From Kalmusia sp. IMI 367209 (lineage: Eukaryota; Ascomycota; Dothideomycetes; Pleosporales; Didymosphaeriaceae), in NCBI GenBank assembly GCA_027946365.1, contig JAPEUQ010000006.1, positions 1,984,001-2,048,000 of the forward strand: a DNA stretch of 64,000 bases, in the 5' to 3' direction. This document shows, piece by piece, positions 49,201-59,844 of the stretch. The translations under genes were made by a program, and so were the position numbers. Each line of letters opens with the position of its first letter. The stretch's first letter is position 1. A model generated the notes under the pieces. That model was not told the origin of the DNA and did no database searches. It saw only the letters and a list, made by a program, of their open reading frames with translations.

Positions 49201-50246
49201 TCAGCCATGAGGAATCGCGAAAAGGGTCCGTGTCTCCATCACAGAGGATCGACATTTGGTAGAAGGATCAGGATCTGGCGAAATGAGCTGGAACCCATTC
49301 CTCGCACGTCAGAGTCGGTTCAGCTGGCCTCATATCCGCTGCCACAAGGCTGTGTGGCTGGGCACCAGGTCCAGTCAAGAAGCGAGGCATAGGGACTGTG
49401 ATACTAACAACGCGCTCCTGGTAGACGGCGTTGAGGTGTCGTACTCTCCTAAGCTGACCTTACCTCGGATCTCTAAAAGTTTAGTAAATATTCGACATAC
49501 ACGATGATGGTAGGTATGCCGATAGACGGGGCGGTTGCTGACAGCTTCAGGTCGCTTCCACTGATGAGGGATGCCGACCGGAGGGCTCGCGCCACAGATA
49601 GAAAAAGCAACTGACCCAACAATCGGGAACGCAACATGACAATGCCCACCACCAGCAACGGAACCTGCAGGGTGGCCTTCTTCTTACGGCTGTGTGGTAA
49701 GCAAAACTGCCTCATCCGACCTTGATATACGATGTAAACGGTACGATGATACACTTGTCGACATCCATCATTTGCTCTCCGCATCAGAGACGGCAGACAA
49801 CAGGGCATCTAGAACCCGTTCTCCGTACCGTTACGTATAGGCATGGGCCTCCGAAGCCATGCACTTCTGGTGGGGATATATATACCACCGACCGACAAAA
49901 AGCCCTTGCAGGCTGTGCTGCTCTGTCAGACCTTCTCGATAGCGTCCTCGCCACTCGACAACATGATTTACGTTCGAGACCAACGTTCATTGTGAAACTG
50001 ATGGAGAGAGAGGCATATTGATAAAGACAATCTCCAGCAAGTGTGAGGGTCACGAGGGTGGGGAGGTCCCGAAATCGCTACACTTGGACTCATTGGTCGT
50101 AGCTTCCATAGCGCTCGATTACGTCATGCGGTTGGCGGCGACTCTCAACACCAAAATTAACTGCATCCCGTGTTGATTGTACATTGGTGCCCTCCCTGCT
50201 GGATTACTCCATCCTCGATTTAATATATTGACAGTGACTTGCCATC
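46207..50246. other. Long intergenic region upstream of xlnR and of the aldehyde dehydrogenase
   Basis: Four kilobases between divergent genes with no supported coding sequence. The xlnR end (46.2-46.5 kb) is CT/GA-rich and is probably its 5' UTR and promoter. The middle has balanced composition. Open frames on both strands are below about 140 codons and lack motifs. Long upstream regions are usual for fungal master regulators, but part of this could be decayed sequence. Confidence 0.5.
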
Positions 50247-51755
50247 ATGTCCGTAGAGCTTATCACAACCCTCTCGCCGGTCACCAATAAGCCGATTCTC
50301 ACCCGCAATGGCCTCTCCGATGCCGATCTCCTCTCTATTCCAGAGACGGCTGTGCGTGCCTTTGAGTCATATCGCCGTACAACCCTTTCAGAAAGGCAGG
50401 CAATCGTTAAAAAGGCACTGAAGCTCCTCAATGAGCGCCAAGATGCTTTGGGCAAAGAGCTTACTGAGCAAATGGGCCGCCCCATCGCGTACACTCCAAA
50501 AGAGGTCACGACTGCCGTAGCTCGTGGCGAGTATATGCTCAAAATCAGTGAAGATGCCCTGAAACAGACAGAGGGTGAAGCAGAGAAAGGCTTCAAGCGC
50601 TACATCAAGAAGGTACCCGTGGGACCAGTGTTGATTCTCTTCCCGTGGAACGTTAGTATAGCAGACAACCACAACCTGCAGCTTTATCTGATTCACTCCT
50701 AGTACCCGTATCTCACACTCGTCAACTCTCTAGTCCCAGCGCTGTTAGCAGGGAATTCCGTGGTACTCAAGCCATCCCCACAAACACCAACGAGCGCCGA
50801 GCAGATCAAGCAGATATTTGCCGACGCTGGACTGCCTGAAGGCGTCCTGCAAATTTTCCATAGCGGATCTATCACCCAAATTGAGGCTATCGCGCGGTCT
50901 CCGCAGATTCAACTAGTGTGCTTCACGGGTTCCGTTGCCAACGGCCTCGCTGTTCAGAGTGCCGCAAGCGATCGAGTTCCCATTCGTGTCGGATTAGAAC
51001 TTGGAGGCAAGGACCCCGCTTACGTTAGATCTGATGTCGACATCAAGTGGGCCGCTGAAGAAATTGTTGATGGTGCCGTCTTCAATTCTGGCCAGAGCTG
51101 TTGTAGTGTGGAGCGCGTCTATGTGGATGAAAAGATCCATGATGAATTCATTACTGCACTTCAGGAAGTTCTCAAAGGCTATAAACTCGGAGATCCTATG
51201 GAGAAAGACACGAATGTTGGTCCAGTGGTGTCGAAACGCTCTGCCGACTCGATTCGATCACACATCAAAGACGCTATAGAGAAGGGTGCCAAAGACGCAA
51301 CTCCAGACAATGAGACGTTCAAGTCTCCTCCAGCGGACGGCAACTATGTTGTTCCAACGCTTCTGACCAATGTAGATCATAACATGGCCGTGATGACCGA
51401 GGAAACGTTCGGTCCAGTCATCCCAGTCATGAAGGTCAAGAATGACGCCGAAGCTATAAAGCTTATGAACGACAGCCAATTCGGCCTTACAGCCAGCATC
51501 TGGACCAAGGACACGAGCAAGGGCCACGAGCTCGTCGATGATGTCGAAGCTGGCACTGTTTTCGTAAACCGATGCGATTACCCTGCACCAGCAAGTAACG
51601 CTTAATCCTTCGCAGTCTGCACATACTAACATCAGTATCAGGACCTCGCGTGGGTCGGTTGGAAAGACTCTGGCAAGGGTCAGACGCTCTCCAAATTCGG
51701 GTTCGACCAATTTGTTAAGCTAAAGAGCTACCACGTCAAAGATTACCCGAAATAG
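50247..51755 (+). CDS. NAD(P)-dependent aldehyde dehydrogenase (salicylaldehyde DH-like)
   Basis: Three exons (50247-50651, 50703-51590, 51642-51755) join in phase to 468 aa. ALDH landmarks are LILFPWNYPY (start of the cofactor site), VLKPSPQTP (Lys binding the NAD phosphate or ribose), FTGSVANG, LELGGKDPAYV (general-base Glu), NSGQSCCSVERVYV (catalytic Cys) and EETFGPVIPVMK. The protein is shorter than the 480-500 aa typical of most ALDHs. It fits the class that includes bacterial salicylaldehyde dehydrogenase and fungal homologues, which act on aromatic or short aldehydes; the substrate is inferred. The second intron has a GC donor (CCA|GCAAGT) with a good branch point (TACTAAC) and CAG acceptor. 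No targeting sequence is seen, so it is probably cytosolic. Confidence 0.9.
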
Positions 51756-52776
51756 ATGTTGTTACATGTTACGGTATGACGTACCCTACTTTACCTTTGA
51801 AACATGGTGTTTCTCGCTACCAAAAGCGACAAGCAAGACATGCACCTGTACATCTGTCAGCTAACTCTTTTTAAAGTACATGTACAACAGCTCAGCTGAA
51901 ACGCATTAGTCTACATAGGGAAGGGAGACATGGGAGGGATGTTCTATAGATTAGCAATCGACAAGCGCTCTACGATTCACGCCCTTGTGAGCGTCTCTTA
52001 GGTCTTCATTCGTCAAGTGGAACCGGCCGTCTCATCATTGCAGCCTCAATATTGCTCCTCTCCCGAATTAGCAAGGCGGATCATCGTCTTGTCGCGTCTC
52101 AAACACGCGTTTTTGGTACCTGAGTGAAGAATGCGCGCCATATGCAAGGTCGGTAGCACAACGGTACACAACTGTGGAACCTATCAAAAGGTGTTGCGAT
52201 GCCTAACATCACGTGCTGAGCCCTTTTCATGGTGCTGCAGCCCAGTTCTGGATGTCTCGCCTATTCGTATCGTCACCGTCCGACATCTTACTCATTTTAC
52301 CATCTTCCTATTGCTTCGCTGGCCTTTTACAACATCGAAGGCATGACTACGGTACGGTTCCTAGTCAGTGTTTCAGTACCTTTAGAAGGTAGAAGCTGTG
52401 TCATCCGCCAAATCATTTCGTTATGAGCCAAGGAATGTGGAACCTTATCATTGTCTCGTCAGCGCCAGGAATTTGTCCCTCCTTCCGTCAATCCTCGCGT
52501 GGAAAGCTCAGCGAGACTCATCACCTGGGGGATCGTTTCATGCCCTTTCTTTAATAACCCTTTCCCCTGGGAGATTTGCCCACCGCCCACCTCCGCCCAC
52601 CGACTATAGATGACCTGAATTTTCAGTAAATCGACTTTTTTTGTCATTTTGATTAGCGATTCTTTCCTCACCCATACTCTCATTACTTTCGACTGCATCG
52701 TGTCTTTTACCAGTTGTTGTTATACCCGCTACAGTTCGATTTCCGTTTAAACATCTTTCGTTACAATATCTCGCGC
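51756..52776. other. Intergenic region, no supported gene
   Basis: About 1 kb between the aldehyde dehydrogenase and the next plus-strand gene. A CT-rich tract at about 52.48-52.72 kb looks like a fungal promoter just ahead of the next start codon. No supported coding sequence. Confidence 0.5.
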
Positions 52777-53776
52777 ATGAAGATGGGTTTCGAGAATATC
52801 ATGGAGAAGTTCAGAAGGTTTTTGCTTTGCTGCAGTAAGGTGGAGAGGAAGCGCTCGCTGGACATCGTACGTGTAAATATCTACCCTGGGCTATCAAAAA
52901 AGTATGTGATCGCTGACTTTACATCCAGGGTTCTCCAACTGACGTCCGACGCATGGATATCACCGAGGGCATGCCTAATCTCACGGAGGCTGAGTAAGTC
53001 CATCACTCTTCCCCTTAATCTAGTCAACTCTCGCAACGGATGCCGCTGTCCTGACTGAACACGCCTTCCTACCACAACCTCATCTATCCTCTCATTCACG
53101 CCCTTCCCATGACACCGCTAATCCGCCCCCCAGTGCTAAAATCATCCGCGAAGAAGCCTCCCACGACGCCATCCGCCTCCTTTCCCTCCAATCGCACCCT
53201 CCAACCCAGCCTCCTTCCCCAACCTCACTCAAAAACAAATCTCCTCTACATCTACCTCCCCATCCCCACGCCCTCCCAAAAGCACCCTCCCCTGCAACTC
53301 CCGCGAGCCTTCCTCGCCCTCCTCAACAACGCCTCCGCCAACCTCCCCACCTCGCTACCACACCCCCACGCCAAAAACACAGCGACACCAGCCCGCCCGC
53401 CTTCCGCATGAAGAGCATGTGGGAGCGCACGCGCCGCCTCAGCCGGGGCGCGAGCCTGCGCTCGACCCACCGCTCGAGCGCGGGGTACGCCGAGCTGGAG
53501 AAAGCAAAGGGCGGTGTCAACGAGAGCGTCGTGGTGCTCGACCTGGATCCCGATACGAGAAGTATACGCGTGGGTGAGGATGCGAGCGTGAAGAGCGGGA
53601 AGAGCGGCGAGGGCTTCGAGGTGCAGAATACAGTTGGAGGCACGCCCGTGGGGACGCCGAGGAAGGGTGCGGGTCCTGATGCTGTGAGGGCGGATAAGTA
53701 TGGGAATGGTGGGGAGAGCAGCGAGAGCGAGAGGGAGGGCGAGGGCGTCGAGAGGAAGCCGCTTGTTAGGGTTTGA
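52777..53776 (+). CDS. Hypothetical basic/Pro-rich protein with N-terminal Cys pair
   Basis: Three exons (52777-52866, 52929-52993, 53134-53776) with good donors join in phase to 265 aa. The N-terminus is MKMGFENIMEKFRRFLLCCS; a second ATG at 52783 would give MGFENIMEKF with a Gly at position 2. A basic helix and a Cys pair there suggest membrane attachment by lipid, by inference. A short conserved-looking segment follows (MDITEGMPNLTEADAKIIRE, then ASHDAIRLLSLQ). The rest is a proline-rich linker, a basic stretch (MWERTRRLSRGASLRSTHR) and an acidic/Ser-rich tail ending ERKPLVRV. I do not recognise a family. It looks like a rapidly evolving Pezizomycotina protein. Confidence 0.6.
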
Positions 53777-54100
53777 GTGGGTCTTGCAAAGGGTTGGACA
53801 CTTGTGTATTTGTACGATGATACAACGGAGGAGCAATTGATAAGAGCTACAACGAGCACTCAGAATGCAAGAGTTGATTAGTATTTAGTACAATGGACGA
53901 AAACATATTGGACTCCCGCTCGAAGAATAATAAAAGTTCGTCTCGCGTTTTGATTATGGAATCTAAATGCTTTGCCCGTATGCACAGCCCTTTTCGTAAG
54001 ACCCAAGTGCCGCTTCATGGTTAATAGTCATATCCTAACTCAGATGATTTTACGCTCACGCTAAACGCTCATGTAGCCTTTCATGCTCCTGACCTAAAGC
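53777..54100. other. Short intergenic region between convergent genes
   Basis: About 320 bp between two converging 3' ends (the hypothetical gene and ULA1). AT-rich; it probably holds both polyadenylation regions. Nothing else is seen. Confidence 0.5.
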
Positions 54101-55951
54101 TCATACCTTGAACACCGACGACTTACTCTTCACCCCATCAAACACACACGTATTATCTACAGGCACATACTGCTCCGTTATGACCTTGATAACCTCCTGA
54201 CTCACGATACCACCCGTAAGCGCAGATATATTGTGCAACTCTGCACCGCCTGCGCGCACGAGTTCCTGCGCCAGCTCGCCAATTTGCGTCTTGATAGTCG
54301 TGTACTCGTCCTCGTCGATGGTGTACGAAGCCTGCTTGACCAGGTCGTCGGCAAGCTTGAAGGCAATGCTAGTGACCTTCTCGGTGTCAGCGTCGAGGTC
54401 TGCGTCGGAGGAGCCGGGGACGCGAGGTGCGCCGGCTAGGCCGTCTGCGTCGTGGGTCGCGACGAATTTGTCCCACGCAAGGAAGGTGATATAGATAGGG
54501 AGGAGATCGTCGGGGAAGGTAAGTTTTTGTGCTATGTATGTGTCAGTGTATAAATTCAAAAAAGGACAAGGTTGTCGTATTTACCAAGCGACTTCGCATT
54601 CGATCCGAATAACAATTCCTTGTCTGCTGGGACGATGTGAAATGGTCGCCCGCGGACGAGCTTGATATGTGCAGCGTTCTTGCAGAAAGCTTCTACATCC
54701 TTCTCGTCGATTTGCTTGCTTGTATTGGCGGTCCGCTCCAAGAAGCGCACGCTCTCTAGCACTTCAGCCAGATCTTTCCGTGCCTTGGTCTTGTACACGT
54801 TCTGGAGCTGAATGTAGTCCGCTGACCGCGCCTTCATATCCGGTACAGCGCCAGGCACGGGCAGGACGCCATATTTCGTGTAGAAAAGGCCGATAGCATG
54901 AGCTATTATCCAGAACGACGCCGAGTTCTCGCGTATCACGATGCATTCCTGGGCCTTGAAGATGTCTTTGACGGTACTGCTTGGCTCTGGAGGATTTAAA
55001 GACTTTAGCACTGCCGATACAGCCTCTTCAAAGTTCTCCTCTCCACCTTCCGCATTGTTTGTTCGAGTGGCCTTCTTGACGATGTCCCGGAAGGCAGTCT
55101 TGTCTTTGAAATTTTGTGGGACCTCTCCATTGTGCTCCTTCTTCCACTCTTCGAGGTAGTGTAGTAATAGTGCGACGTAGGGAATGTGCCCGTGGTCATC
55201 GCCCGCCATGTTTTCTAAATCCTTGGTCTTTTCCGCCGCGTATTCGAGTAGCTCTGGCCATGGCTTAAGCAGCCGCAGGTCGGCCGTAGTCTCGGGGCTT
55301 GGATGTGTGTCTACTATTGGGAAAGCTGGTGGCAGATGTACAGAGAAGTGCGAATAGAAGCCGACGGAGTGTATGTAGAAGAGCGGGATGAGCGCGGCGT
55401 CTGCGTGTGCGGCGAGTTTATCGAGGAGCTCGGGGCGTACGGGTGCGGTTACAAGGATAAGGGTATAGGGTTGGAGGGCATCAGGCCGGGTAAGCCATGA
55501 TTCCACGGGCTACATATCAGTCAGCCATGTCACTCATTGGGCACGTAGGCGATACTCACCTCTGTGACGAAGCTGCCTTGTACATCGGGGTTGAGCTCCT
55601 TTAACAGATTACACGTATGTTCGGCGCGGAAACCACCCAGGTGCTCCTCCTCAAGAAAGAAGTTCACACCCAAGTCTGCCTCGTCCACTACTGCAGAATC
55701 CTGTATCGTAAAGTTGCCGACGCCAGGAAGCACTAAGTTCTTCAGTGTCTCGAGACCGACGACGCCTGGGCCCGAGTTTATGAGAAGAATGTGTGAGTTT
55801 TCGAGGGCAATCTGGCCGTTTGCTCCCCACAAGCGTAGCTGGCGGTCATACCTGCATTGTTTAGTACTTGTACATACGTGATACAGCTTGGGTAAGCTTA
55901 CTTCTTCTCCTTCGCCGTGGGGCCTTGAACGGGAGGAGGCAAGTCTGCCAT
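54101..55951 (-). CDS. ULA1: NEDD8-activating enzyme E1 regulatory subunit (Ula1/APP-BP1)
   Basis: Four exons (54101-54531, 54585-55509, 55560-55851, 55902-55951) join in phase to 565 aa. The start MADLPPPVQGPTAKEKKYD precedes the ThiF/E1 fold: RQLRLWGANGQIALENSHIL, then VVGLETLKNLVLPGVGNFTI, DSAVVDEADLGVNFF and LLKELNPDVQGS. A large helical insert follows, then the C-terminal return to the fold (GGAELHNISALTGGIVSQE, ending VPVDNTCVFDGVKSKSSVFK). The regulatory subunit lacks the catalytic Cys; it pairs with Uba3 to charge Rub1/NEDD8, which modifies cullins. Introns are 48-53 nt with CATAG, TGCAG or TGTAG acceptors. It lies head to head with RKI1, 333 bp apart. Confidence 0.92.
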
Positions 55952-56284
55952 AATGGCGTGTATGTGGGAGCAGGAAGGCACTCAATAGACTATGTAAAAG
56001 GTGTCGAGGGCAAAGTAAGTGTCACGTCCTAGGTTACCGCGAGGTGCATAGCTCTAGGCGCCGTTCTGCCGCCTGCGACCGCTTCTCGCACGCGCCAAGC
56101 GTTTGGCGGGGCATGCCAGACTCGCGTCACTCTTCCGCGCTCCGTGCCGTACCCCTCGTTGCTTGCGCGACCGCTTCCGAATAGACGTTAATTCACCGTA
56201 GTCACAGCTCGTCTACTTTTCCTTGTTGGCCATTATTTCGCGTCCTTCCCAACCATCTGCATCCTCAGCGCTCGGACTCCGTTC
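55952..56284. promoter_or_regulatory. Divergent promoter region, ULA1 and RKI1
   Basis: 333 bp between divergent ATGs. GC-rich near 56040-56160, then pyrimidine-rich on the plus strand towards the RKI1 ATG. No named element was identified. Confidence 0.5.
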
Positions 56285-57435
56285 ATGAGCTCGCCCTCCC
56301 AACACATCCTCCACCGTCTGTCCCGCATCACTCAGCCAAATCGCTGCATCAGTCCTCCGAAACATCAATTGAGGCCATACACCAGTCAATTGGCCGCTTG
56401 CACTCCTCCTCTCCCTGCAAACGCCAAAAGGCTACCTGATAGCAGTTTTTCCGCGTGTAATTTAGTCCCTCATCGGTACACTGGTCCTTCCCGAGCCTTC
56501 TCTAGCACCTCCGTTCGCGCGACCGACAGTAGCAAAATGACAGACGCAACCGTCGAATCTGCCAAACGCGCTGCTGCGCGACAGGCCGTTAAAGACCACT
56601 TCGACCCCTCCGCAACGAATGTCGGCATCGGCTCCGGCACAACAATCGTCTACGTCGTAGAAGCCATCAAAGAGATCTCCACCAACGCCAATATCCGCTT
56701 CATCCCCACCGGCTACCAATCACGCCAGGTGATCGTAAAAGCCGGCTTGACACCCGTTGCCTTCGACAGTTTGCCCGAAGACACAGTGTTTGACGTTGCT
56801 TTCGACGGCGCTGACGAGGTAGACAAAGAGTTGAACTGTATAAAGGGTGGAGGCGCGTGTCTGTTTCAGGAGAAGTTGGTCGCGGAACGGGCGAAGAAGT
56901 TTGTTTGTGTTGCAGGTAAACTTTCGCTGTTGCAGAGAATACGGCAGGAAGTCGCTAATGGCAGATAGATTACCGCAAGAAACAGGATAGGTTACTGACG
57001 AACTGGCCCACAATACCCATCGAAGTTGCCCCCATTGCCATCCCCACCGTCCTCAAAGGACTCCGCGTCCTTGGCTCTACAAACCCTAAGCTACGCACTA
57101 CCCTCCTCGAGAAGTCCGGTCCGCTGAAAACCGACCAAGATTTCTTCATCGTAGACGCGCCGTTCAAGCCCCTCTTGATCGCTGACGACATCAAGGCAGG
57201 GAAAGGCAAGGGTGACGGCAGCGACGGCACATGGGAAGTAAATAAGCTGAGTGAAGCTATCAAAGCCCTGACGGGTGTACTCGAGGTCGGCATATTCTCT
57301 GGACTAAACGGTCCTGATGCCGAAGCCATACGGTCAACAGACGGAGTGAAGACTGTGACGAGCGGGCAGAAGCCTGTCGCTGTCTACTTCGGCATGGCTG
57401 ATGGAAGCGTCGAGGTGCGGACGGCGAGCCAGTAG
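56285..57435 (+). CDS. RKI1: Ribose-5-phosphate isomerase A
   Basis: Exons 56285-56915 and 56969-57435 are separated by a 53-nt intron. From the first ATG the protein is 365 aa; from the ATG at 56537 (MTDATVESAKRAAAR) it is 281 aa, the usual cytosolic length. RpiA motifs are VGIGSGTTIVYVVEAI (substrate loop), FIPTGYQSRQ, DVAFDGADEVDKELNCIKGG (catalytic Asp residues and Lys) and FVCVADYRKK. The enzyme interconverts ribulose-5-P and ribose-5-P in the non-oxidative pentose phosphate pathway, downstream of pentose use. The 84-residue extension is rich in Arg, Ser and Pro and ends RAFSSTSVRATDSSK, like a mitochondrial presequence, so two products are possible. Confidence 0.93.
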
Positions 57436-58203
57436 TACAGTCTTCAAGATGCCGAGACCTGTGTAGATGATTGTATCGCTTCTTAGAAGATAGAATAACA
57501 CTACTGTTGTGCGCATCCGGTATGACATCAATGTATCCTGGGGTACTTCAATATATGTAGAAACGATATTGTCCCTGTACATTGGCGTATCCTCGGGAAC
57601 CTTGATGCGTACTCCAGCTCTTGTTCTCACTTGCGTCCGTATGTCCCGGGCTTTTGCGAGCTATACACCAGATGGTAATCGCGCGTTTAGGTCGATACCG
57701 CGTAGAGAAACCCAGAGCACGCTCTAGTCACTAAGTGCGTTAATTTACCCCGGAGTAAACGTATATCCTAACAGCGTGATTCGCTTGAGTGAACGCAGAC
57801 GACAGAATTCACTGATATATCATAGACGCTTCTACACACATCCGATTTGTCATATATTTGTTTGTACTTTCGGGGTTCTTAGTCCAGGGTGTCACGCGCT
57901 GAATCAAAGGTAGTGACAAGGATCATCTCACGAGGATGAAGAGCCTTGGACAGATGATATCATGCAAATCGTATTTTAAATTTTCTGCAGCCTGCACGCA
58001 ATGCAAACGCTATCCATGCATCCAACCCAACATACCAAAAATTGATGCAAAAGAGTCAGTCAGTATCAAGAAGCGAAATCGTCCATCCAACCATGCCCAA
58101 ATCCATCTCGAAAAGGAGCCTCAAGCTCACGACCGCGATGTGCACGGCGTCGTAGAAAAGAAAAAGAGAAAAATACCACTCCCTCGTCCTTCGCAGGACC
58201 CAC
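57436..58203. other. Intergenic region between convergent RKI1 and AA9 genes
   Basis: About 770 bp holding the two 3' UTRs. A GTATCCTGGGG/GTATCCTCGGG pair about 55 bp apart (57.53-57.60 kb) is too degenerate to call a repeat. No supported coding sequence. Confidence 0.45.
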
Positions 58204-59844
58204 TCACCGGTGCCTATGACGATAGCCACCCGCGGAAACAGTGACATACTTTGTCTCGGTCACAACATCGACCTTGTACTCCGTCACGCAGAGGAAGCCC
58301 TCCGGACACGCATCTGCGGTGGGCGCGGGAGCAGAGTCTTTAGTCGGCGCAGCGAGCGACTCAGAAGCAGGCACTGTGATAGTAGCTGTGGGCGTTGCGA
58401 CTGTGCTGGTCGACGGGAGGACGTATAGGCCCTCTGAGAAAGAGAGCAACGGGACATCCGATGAGAACGACGGTTCGACGACCGAAGAAGAGGGCGTAGG
58501 AGCAGCGGTGTAAGAAGATTCTTTCTCGGTGGTGGAAGCCTCAGGCGTAGAAGCGGAAGTCTTAGGTGCGGCAGAGGACTGAGGCGCAGCAGAATCGATG
58601 TTACCGCCTCCCACGGGAGGGATGATGAGTCCGATGTCGATGGTCTCCCGCTTAGGCGTGATGACCTCCCCTTTGTTGGGCGGGCCGTTGAAGTCCTTCG
58701 CCGAGCACGCATCATTGAGAGCCTGGCACTTGTCGTTCCAGAGTTTGCAGACCTTGCCGCCGGTAGCGGGCGCCGAGTCCCAGCACTTTTTGCCCTGCGC
58801 CCAGCAGTCTTCGCCAGCGGCCCAGCATCCGGCTTCGTCGGAGTAGGACGAGACTTCCTTGCCGCACCAATTTGCGTTCTGCGCGATGCAAGTAGATGGC
58901 ACGATGCCCTCGGTCTGGCTGGTCTGCGCATCGGAAGCCGAGTTCGCGTTGGACGTGAAGTTAGCAATGGCTGGGCCGGGAACCTGGTACTCTGCGTTCT
59001 TATTGATGTAGATGTTAAATTTGACAGAGGATTGACCGGCGGTCACGTACTCTGGTCCTGGGATAGCGATTGTCGATTCTGGGACAAGGTTGCCTGTGCT
59101 CTCGAGGAAGATCTGCGCGCAGCCGGTGTAGAACTGGGCGGCACCCTCGGTCGCGTTGTGCAGTGCGACAACTTCGGGGCGGGCAAGATAGTAGCCGCCT
59201 TCAAGGCCTTTGGGAAGCTCAACAGAAAGGCGACCGTTGTTGTCGATCAGGCGGTCAGTGCACCATTTGTCTGTGTCCGCGTGGTATCCGTCGTCCATGA
59301 GCTTGAACCAGCCGTCTCCGGTAGCTTTCTTGGGTGAGCTAAGATAATTGTTATGAAAGATTTGAGGAACTTACCTTTGTCTTCGATGGCAGAAGCGACC
59401 TTCTTCAGATAAATGGCACAGGGGCCATAGTGACCTCTGTCCAGAGATTGCTTCGAAGGGTCGTCAGGCCAGGAACGCATCTCGAACGTAAGTGTAGCCC
59501 CATCTTGAACGGAGGAAACAAAGTTAACGCCCTTAGTTCCATCAACATCTGTGGGTGGATTCAGCCTCTGTAACTTCTTGGGTTAGACATGGAGGTTCAT
59601 AGTGACGTACTGCAAGCCATATCATCACTGCTGTAGTCCACAAGGGGAAATGAGGCCACTTTGGGGTCTTGCCTCATACGGATAGCAGCGCCATCTCCCT
59701 GATTGCTATTAGAGATGTATTGTGGTGACACTGATATGACCATACCTGGCTAACTCCATCGACATAGAGAACAGACCAGACGGTGTGCGCCAACGCAGAA
59801 GGCGCAGCAGCCAGGGCAGCGAGAACGATGGACTGAGTCTTCAT
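58204..59844 (-). CDS. AA9 lytic polysaccharide monooxygenase with long C-terminal extension
   Basis: Four exons (58204-59324, 59375-59548, 59611-59698, 59746-59844) join in phase to 493 aa. A 19-residue signal peptide (MKTQSIVLAALAAAPSALA) precedes His20 of HTVWSVLYVDGVSQGDG. That His would become the N-terminal residue of the copper histidine brace after cleavage. The second His is in SLDRGHYGPCAIYL, and the axial Tyr lies in AAQFYTGCAQIF. WPDDPSKQS, DGWFKLMDDGY and GGYYLARPEVVALH are further AA9 landmarks. These enzymes oxidise cellulose or hemicellulose outside the cell. The catalytic core ends near residue 250. After it come a Cys-rich segment (CWAAGEDCWAQGKKCWD), a Ser/Thr/Pro-rich linker and a tail ending YVTVSAGGYRHRHR. 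No CBM1 is present. A convincing GGCTAA site was not found upstream. Confidence 0.92.

Noticed and set aside
57520..57605. Possible 55-bp tandem repeat (GTATCCTGGGG / GTATCCTCGGG)
   Set aside because: Similarity is limited to about a dozen bases and fades on both sides.
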